A DNA stretch of 64,000 nt from Antitrichia curtipendula (Eukaryota; Streptophyta; Bryopsida; Hypnales; Leucodontaceae), in the NCBI GenBank assembly GCA_951230915.1, contig OX579636.1, positions 35,337,567-35,401,566 of the forward strand, written 5' to 3'. The notes under the pieces were generated by a model, which worked only from the letters and a program-made list of their open reading frames with translations, was not told the origin of the DNA and made no database searches. The position numbers and the translations under genes are program-made. Of the stretch, positions 58,091 to 64,000 are shown piece after piece; within the stretch, counting starts at the first letter, position 1, and the number at the start of each line of letters is the position of its first letter.

Positions 58091-61028
58091 TGAATTCAAG
58101 TATTCCACTAGAAAATTTTATTTGTGTAATGGGATCCTACGAGGGTTTGGGATTGAACTGAAATATTAGTCCCCTAATTTTCTAATTCAAGTGAAACGGT
58201 ATTTTACTAAAATGGGGATATGTAAATATGGATTGGGATTGACAATTTCAAATGAAATAGTATCCAAGTTGTTTTGAATTCAAGCATTCCACTAGAAAAT
58301 TTTATTTGTGTAATGGGATCGTTCGAGAGTTTGGGATTGATCTGAAATACTTGTTCCCTTGTTTTCTAATTCAAGTGAAACGGTATTTTATTAAAATGGG
58401 GATATGTAAATATGGGTTGATATTGACAATTTCAAACGAAATAGTATCCAAGTTGTTTTGAATTCAAGCATTCCACTAGAAAATTTTATTTGTGTAATGG
58501 GATGGTTCGAGAGTTTGGGATTGATCTGAAATACTAGTTCCCTTGTTTTCTAATTCAAGTGAAACGGTATTTTATTAAAATGGGGATATGTAAATATGGG
58601 TTGGGATTGACAATTTCAAATGAAATAGTATCCAAGTGGTTTTGAATTCAAGCATTCCACTAGAAAATTTTATTTGTGTAATGGGATCCTACGAGGGTTT
58701 CGGATTGAACTGAAATACTAGTTCCCTTATTTCCTAATTCAATTGGATCGGTATTTTATTGTAATGGGGATATGTAAATATGGGTTGGGATTGACAATTT
58801 CAAATGAAATAGTATCCAAGTGGTTTTGAATTCAAGCATTCCACTAGAAAATTTTATTTGTGTAATGGGATCCTGCGAGGGTTTCGGATTGAACTGAAAT
58901 ACTAGTTCCCTTATTTTCTAATTCAAGTGGAACGGTATTTTATTGTAATGGGGATATGTAAATATTGGATGGGATTGACAACTTCAAATGAAATAGTATC
59001 CAAGTTGTATTGAATTCAAGTATTCCACTAGAAAATTTTATTTGTGTAATGGGATCCTTCGAGGGTTTGGGATTGAACTGAAATATTAGTTCCCTTATTT
59101 TCTATTTCAAGTGAAACGGTATTTTATTAAAACGGGGATATGTAAATATGGGTTGGGATTGACAATTTCAAATGAAATAGTATCCAAGTTGTTTTGAATT
59201 CAAGCATTCCACTAGAAAATTTTATTTGTGTAATGGGATCGTTCGAGGGTTTGGGATTGATCTGAAATACTAGTTCCCTTATTTTCTAATTCAAGTGGAA
59301 CGGTATTTTATTGTAATGGGGATATGTAAATATGGGTTGGGATTGACAAATTCAAATGAAATAGTATCCAAGTTGTTTTGAATTTAAGCATTCCACTAGA
59401 AAATTTTATTTGTGTAATGGGATCCTACGAGGGTTTGGGATTGAAGTGAAACACTAGTTCCCTTATTTTCTAATTCAAGTGGAACGGTATTTTATTGTAA
59501 TGGGGATATGTAAATATGGGTTGGGATTGACAAATTCAAATGAAATAGTATCCAAGTCGTATTGAATTCAAGTATTCCACTAGAAAATTTTATTTGTGTA
59601 ATGGGATCCTACGAGGGTTTGGGATTGAACTGAAATATTAGTCCCCTAATTTTCTAATTCAAGTGAAACGGTATTTTACTAAAATGGGGATATGTAAATA
59701 TGGATTGGGATTGACAATTTCAAATGAAATAGTATCCAAGTTGTTTTGAATTCAAGCATTCCACTAGAAAATTTTATTTGTGTAATGGGATCGTTCGAGA
59801 GTTTGGGATTGATCTGAAATACTTGTTCCCTTGTTTTCTAATTCAAGTGAAACGGTATTTTATTAAAATGGGGATATGTAAATATGGGTTGATATTGACA
59901 ATTTCAAACGAAATAGTATCCAAGTTGTTTTGAATTCAAGCATTCCACTAGAAAATTTTATTTGTGTAATGGGATGGTTCGAGAGTTTGGGATTGATCTG
60001 AAATACTAGTTCCCTTGTTTTCTAATTCAAGTGAAACGGTATTTTATTAAAATGGGGATATGTAAATATGGGTTGGGATTGACAATTTCAAATGAAATAG
60101 TATCCAAGTGGTTTTGAATTCAAGCATTCCACTAGAAAATTTTATTTGTGTAATGGGATCCTACGAGGGTTTCGGATTGAACTGAAATACTAGTTCCCTT
60201 ATTTCCTAATTCAATTGGATCGGTATTTTATTGTAATGGGGATATGTAAATATGGGTTGGGATTGACAATTTCAAATGAAATAGTATCCAAGTGGTTTTG
60301 AATTCAAGCATTCCACTAGAAAATTTTATTTGTGTAATGGGATCCTGCGAGGGTTTCGGATTGAACTGAAATACTAGTTCCCTTATTTTCTAATTCAAGT
60401 GGAACGGTATTTTATTGTAATGGGGATATGTAAATATTGGATGGGATTGACAACTTCAAATGAAATAGTATCCAAGTTGTATTGAATTCAAGTATTCCAC
60501 TAGAAAATTTTATTTGTGTAATGGGATCCTTCGAGGGTTTGGGATTGAACTGAAATATTAGTTCCCTTATTTTCTATTTCAAGTGAAACGGTATTTTATT
60601 AAAACGGGGATATGTAAATATGGGTTGGGATTGACAATTTCAAATGAAATAGTATCCAAGTTGTTTTGAATTCAAGCATTCCACTAGAAAATTTTATTTG
60701 TGTAATGGGATCGTTCGAGGGTTTGGGATTGATCTGAAATACTAGTTCCCTTATTTTCTAATTCAAGTGGAACGGTATTTTATTGTAATGGGGATATGTA
60801 AATATGGGTTGGGATTGACAAATTCAAATGAAATAGTATCCAAGTTGTTTTGAATTTAAGCATTCCACTAGAAAATTTTATTTGTGTAATGGGATCCTAC
60901 GAGGGTTTGGGATTGAAGTGAAACACTAGTTCCCTTATTTTCTAATTCAAGTGGAACGGTATTTTATTGTAATGGGGATATGTAAATATGGGTTGGGATT
61001 GACAAATTCAAATGAAATAGTATCCAAG
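58091..61028. repeat. Higher-order repeat: tandem 1472-bp (8-monomer) blocks
   Basis: Block 58091-59556 is repeated at 59563-61028 with an offset of exactly 1472 bp (8 x 184). Rare variants recur at the same offset: ACTTGTTCCCTTGTT, GGTTGATATTGAC, CAAACGAAAT, GGGATGGTTCGAG and TTTCTATTTCAAGTG. I found no difference in the stretches I compared. Confidence 0.92.
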
Positions 61029-62089
61029 TTGTTTCGAATTCAAGCATTCCACTAGAAAATTTTATTTGTGTAATGGGATCCTACGAGGGTTTGGGATTGA
61101 AGTCAAACACTAGTTCCCTTATTTTCTAATTCAAGTGGAACGGTATTTTATTGTAATGGGGATATGTAAATATGGGTTGGAATTGACAATTTCAAATGAA
61201 ATAGTATCCAAGTTGTTTTGAATTCAAGCATTCCACGAGAAAATTTTATTTGTGTAATGGGATCCTGCGAGGGTTTCGGATTGAACTGAAATACTAGTTC
61301 CCTTATGTTCTAATTCAAGTGCACTGGTATTTTATTGTAATGGGGATATGGAAATATGGGTTGGGATTGACAATTTTAAATGAAATAGTATCCAAGTTCA
61401 TTTGAATTCAAGCATTGCACTAGAAAATTTTATTTGTGTAATGGGATCGTTCGAGGGTTTGGGATTGAAGTGAAACACTAGTTCCCTTATTTTCTAATTC
61501 AAGTGGAACGGTATTTTATTGTAATAGAGATATGTAAATATGGGTTGGGATTGACAATTTTAAACGAAATAGTATCCAAATTGTTTTGAATTCAAGCATT
61601 CCACTAGAAAATTTTATTTGTGTAATGGGATCCTGCGAGGGTTTGGGATTGAAGTGAAACACTAGTTCCCTTATTTTCTAATTCAAGTGGAACGGTATTT
61701 TATCGTAATAGAGATATGTAAATATGGGTTGGGATTGACAATTTTAAACGAAATAGTATCCAAGTTGTTTTGAATTCAAGCATTCCACTAGAAAATTTTA
61801 TTTGTGTAATGGGATCCTGCTAGGGTTTCGGATTGAACTGAAATACTAGTTCCCTTATGTTCTAATTCAAGTGGAACGGTATTTTATTGTAATGAAGATA
61901 TGTAAATATGGGTTGGGATTGACAAATTCAAATGAAATAGTATCCAAGTTGTTTCGAATTCAAGCATTCCACTAGAAAATTTTATTTGTGTAATGGGATC
62001 CTACGAGGGTTTGGGATTGAGGTCAAACACTAGTTCCCTTATTTTCTAATTCAAGTGGAACGGTATTTTATTGTAATGGGGATATGTAA

Positions 62090-63044
62090 ATATGGGTTGC
62101 GATTGACAATTTTAAACGAAATAGTATCCAAGTTGTTTTGAATTCAAGCATTCCACTAGAAAATTTTATTTGTGTAATGGGATCCTGCGAGGGTTTCGGA
62201 TTGAACTGAAATACTAGTTCCCTAATTTCCTAATTCAAGTGGAACGGTATTTTATTGTAAGTGGGGTATGTAACTATCGGTTGGGATTGACAATTTTAAA
62301 TGAAATAGTATTCAAGTTGTTTTGAATTCAAGCATTCCACTAGAAAATTTTATCTGTGTAATGGGATCTTACAAGGGTTTAAGATTGAAATGAAATACTA
62401 GTTCCCTTATTTTCTAATTCAAGTGCAACGGTATTTTATTGTAATGGGGATATGTAAATATGGGTTGGGATTGACAATTTCAAATGAAATAGTATGCAAG
62501 TTGTTTTGAATTCAAGCATTCCACGAGAAAATTTTATTTGTGTAATGGGATCGTTCGAGGGTTTGCGATTGAAGTGAAACACTAGTTCCCTTATTTTCTA
62601 ATTCAAGTGGAACGGTATTTTATTGTAATAGAGATATGTAAATATGGGTTGCGATTGACAATTTTAAACGAAATAGTATCCAAGTTGTTTTGAATTCAAG
62701 CATTCCACTAGAAAATTTTATTTGTGTAATGGGATCCTGCGAGGGTTTCGGATTGAACTGAAATACTAGTTCCCTAATTTCCTAATTCAAGTGGAACGGT
62801 ATTTTATTGTAACTGGGGTATGTAACTATCGGTTGGGATTGACAATTTTAAATGAAATAGTATTCAAGTTGTTTTGAATTCAAGCATTCCACTAGAAAAT
62901 TTTATCTGTGTAATGGGATCTTACAAGGGTTTAAGATTGAAATGAAATACTAGTTCCCTTATTTTCTAATTCAAGTGCAACGGTATTTTATTGTAATGGG
63001 GATATGTAAATATGGGTTGGGGTTGACAATTTCAAATGAAATAG
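62090..63044. repeat. Higher-order repeat: blocks offset by 552 bp (3 monomers)
   Basis: The stretch from GCGATTGACAATTTTAAACG (62099) to about 62492 recurs from 62651 to about 63044. Private variants are shared: CCCTAATTTCCTAATTC, TGTAACTATCGG, ATAGTATTCAAG and GGATCTTACAAGGG. A few bases differ (GTGGGGTATG against CTGGGGTATG). Confidence 0.88.
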
Positions 63045-64000
63045 TATCCAAGTTGTTTCCAATTCAAGCATTCCACTAGAAAATTTTATTTGTGTTATGG
63101 GATCCTACGAGGGTTTGGGATTGAAGTGAAACACTAGTTCCCTTATTTTCTAATTCAAGTGGAACGGTATTTTATAGTAATGGGGATATGTAAATATGGG
63201 TTGGGATTGACAATTTCAAATGAAATAGTATTCAAGTTGTTTTGAATTCAAGCATTCCACTAGAAAATTTTATTTGTGTTATGGGATCCTACGAGGGTTT
63301 GGAATTGAAGTGAAACACTAGTTCCCTTATTTTCTAATTCAAGTGGAACGGTATTTTATTGTAATGGGGATATGTAAATATGGGTTGGGATTGACAATTT
63401 CAAATGAAATAGTATCCAAGTTGTTTAGAATTCAAGTATTCCACTAGAAAATTTTATTTGTGTAATGGGATCCTTCGAGGGTTTGGGATTGAACTGAAAT
63501 ATTAGTTCCCTTATTTTCTAATTCAAGTGAAACGGTATTTTATTAAAACGGGTGTATGTAAATATGGGTTGGGATTGACAATTTCAAATGAAATAGTATC
63601 CAAGTTGTTTTGAATTCAAGCATTCCACTAGAAAATTTTATTTGTGTAATGGGATCGTTCGAGGGTTTGGGATTGATCTGAAATACTAGTTCCCTTATTT
63701 TCTAATTCAAGTGGAACGGTATTTTATTGTAATGGGGATATGTAAATATGGGTTGGGATTGACAAATTCAAATGAAATAGTATCCAAGTTGTTTTGAATT
63801 TAAGCATTCCACTAGAAAATTTTATTTGTGTAATGGGATCCTACGAGGGTTTGGGATTGAAGAGAAACACTAGTTCCCTTATTTTCTAATTCAAGTGGAA
63901 CGGTATTTTATTGTAATGGGGATATGTAAATATGGGTTGGGATTGACAAATTCAAATGAAATAGTATCCAAGTTGTTTCGAATTCAAGCATTCCACTAGA

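Larger units (their letters stand above)
50786..64000. repeat. 184-bp tandem satellite, about 72 copies, runs off window
   Basis: Near-uniform monomers of 183-184 bp; for example, anchors at 50951, 51135, 51319, 51502 and 51686. Almost every monomer has a BamHI-containing GGGATCCTACGAGGG and an EcoRI-containing GAATTCAAGCATTCCACTAG. The monomer is a dimer: GGGTTTGGGATTGAA and GGGTTGGGATTGACA start two similar halves of about 97 and 87 bp. At least two sequence subtypes coexist (GGATCCTACGAG or GGATCGTTCGAG; TTTTATTGTAATGGGG or TTTTATTAAAATGGGG). Unit length near one nucleosome repeat suggests centromeric or other heterochromatin; that is inference. ORFs here, such as 55126-55335, are not genes. 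Confidence 0.97.

Overview
The window is nuclear DNA of a land plant. It holds a split, intron-rich eukaryotic gene, plant-type LTR retrotransposon, hAT and Stowaway elements, several nonautonomous DNA transposons, and a long tandem satellite. I cannot name the species. A gene resembling the DUF7869 transposase-like proteins weakly suggests a non-seed plant, while the Stowaway ends are of a type known mostly from flowering plants.

Layout. 1-15.5 kb: two genes point away from each other (an unknown protein on the minus strand ending at 304, and a broken DUF7869-like gene on the plus strand at 12272-15442). Each is preceded by an array of the same 18-20 bp GC-rich palindrome, with copies from 1568 to 2328 and from 11168 to about 11900. 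The AT-rich space between them is filled by three elements flanked by TTAA. 16.8-28.5 kb: one complete 20-exon ABCC-type ABC transporter on the minus strand (1392 residues, every exon phase checked), with a Stowaway MITE in an intron. 28.5-34.4 kb: intergenic DNA with a fold-back element, GC-rich minisatellites and a third copy of one TTAA element. 34.7-39.8 kb: a decayed hAT element with GC-rich islands on both sides. 39.8-48.9 kb: a Ty3/gypsy LTR retrotransposon with target duplication CCCAT. Its 5' LTR is about 3.5 kb and contains a 645-codon ORF, while its 3' LTR is reduced to the last 60 bp. 49.2-50.2 kb: a fourth TTAA element. 50.2-64 kb (window end): a 184-bp satellite that is itself a dimer of 87- and 97-bp half-units, with older half-unit DNA at its edge and a near-identical 1472-bp (8-monomer) tandem duplication inside.

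The ABC transporter is the only gene I consider clearly intact and functional. The DUF7869-like gene (one frameshift, one TAG), the hAT transposase (C-tract frameshift, one TGA) and gag-pol (TGA and TAA in one frame, 3' deletion) all carry breaks. The observation most likely to be undescribed is the pair of fixed-period palindrome arrays in front of the two divergent genes at 1-15.5 kb. This may be the regulatory or transposase-binding part of one large transposon. All family assignments come from motifs read by eye; no database search was possible.
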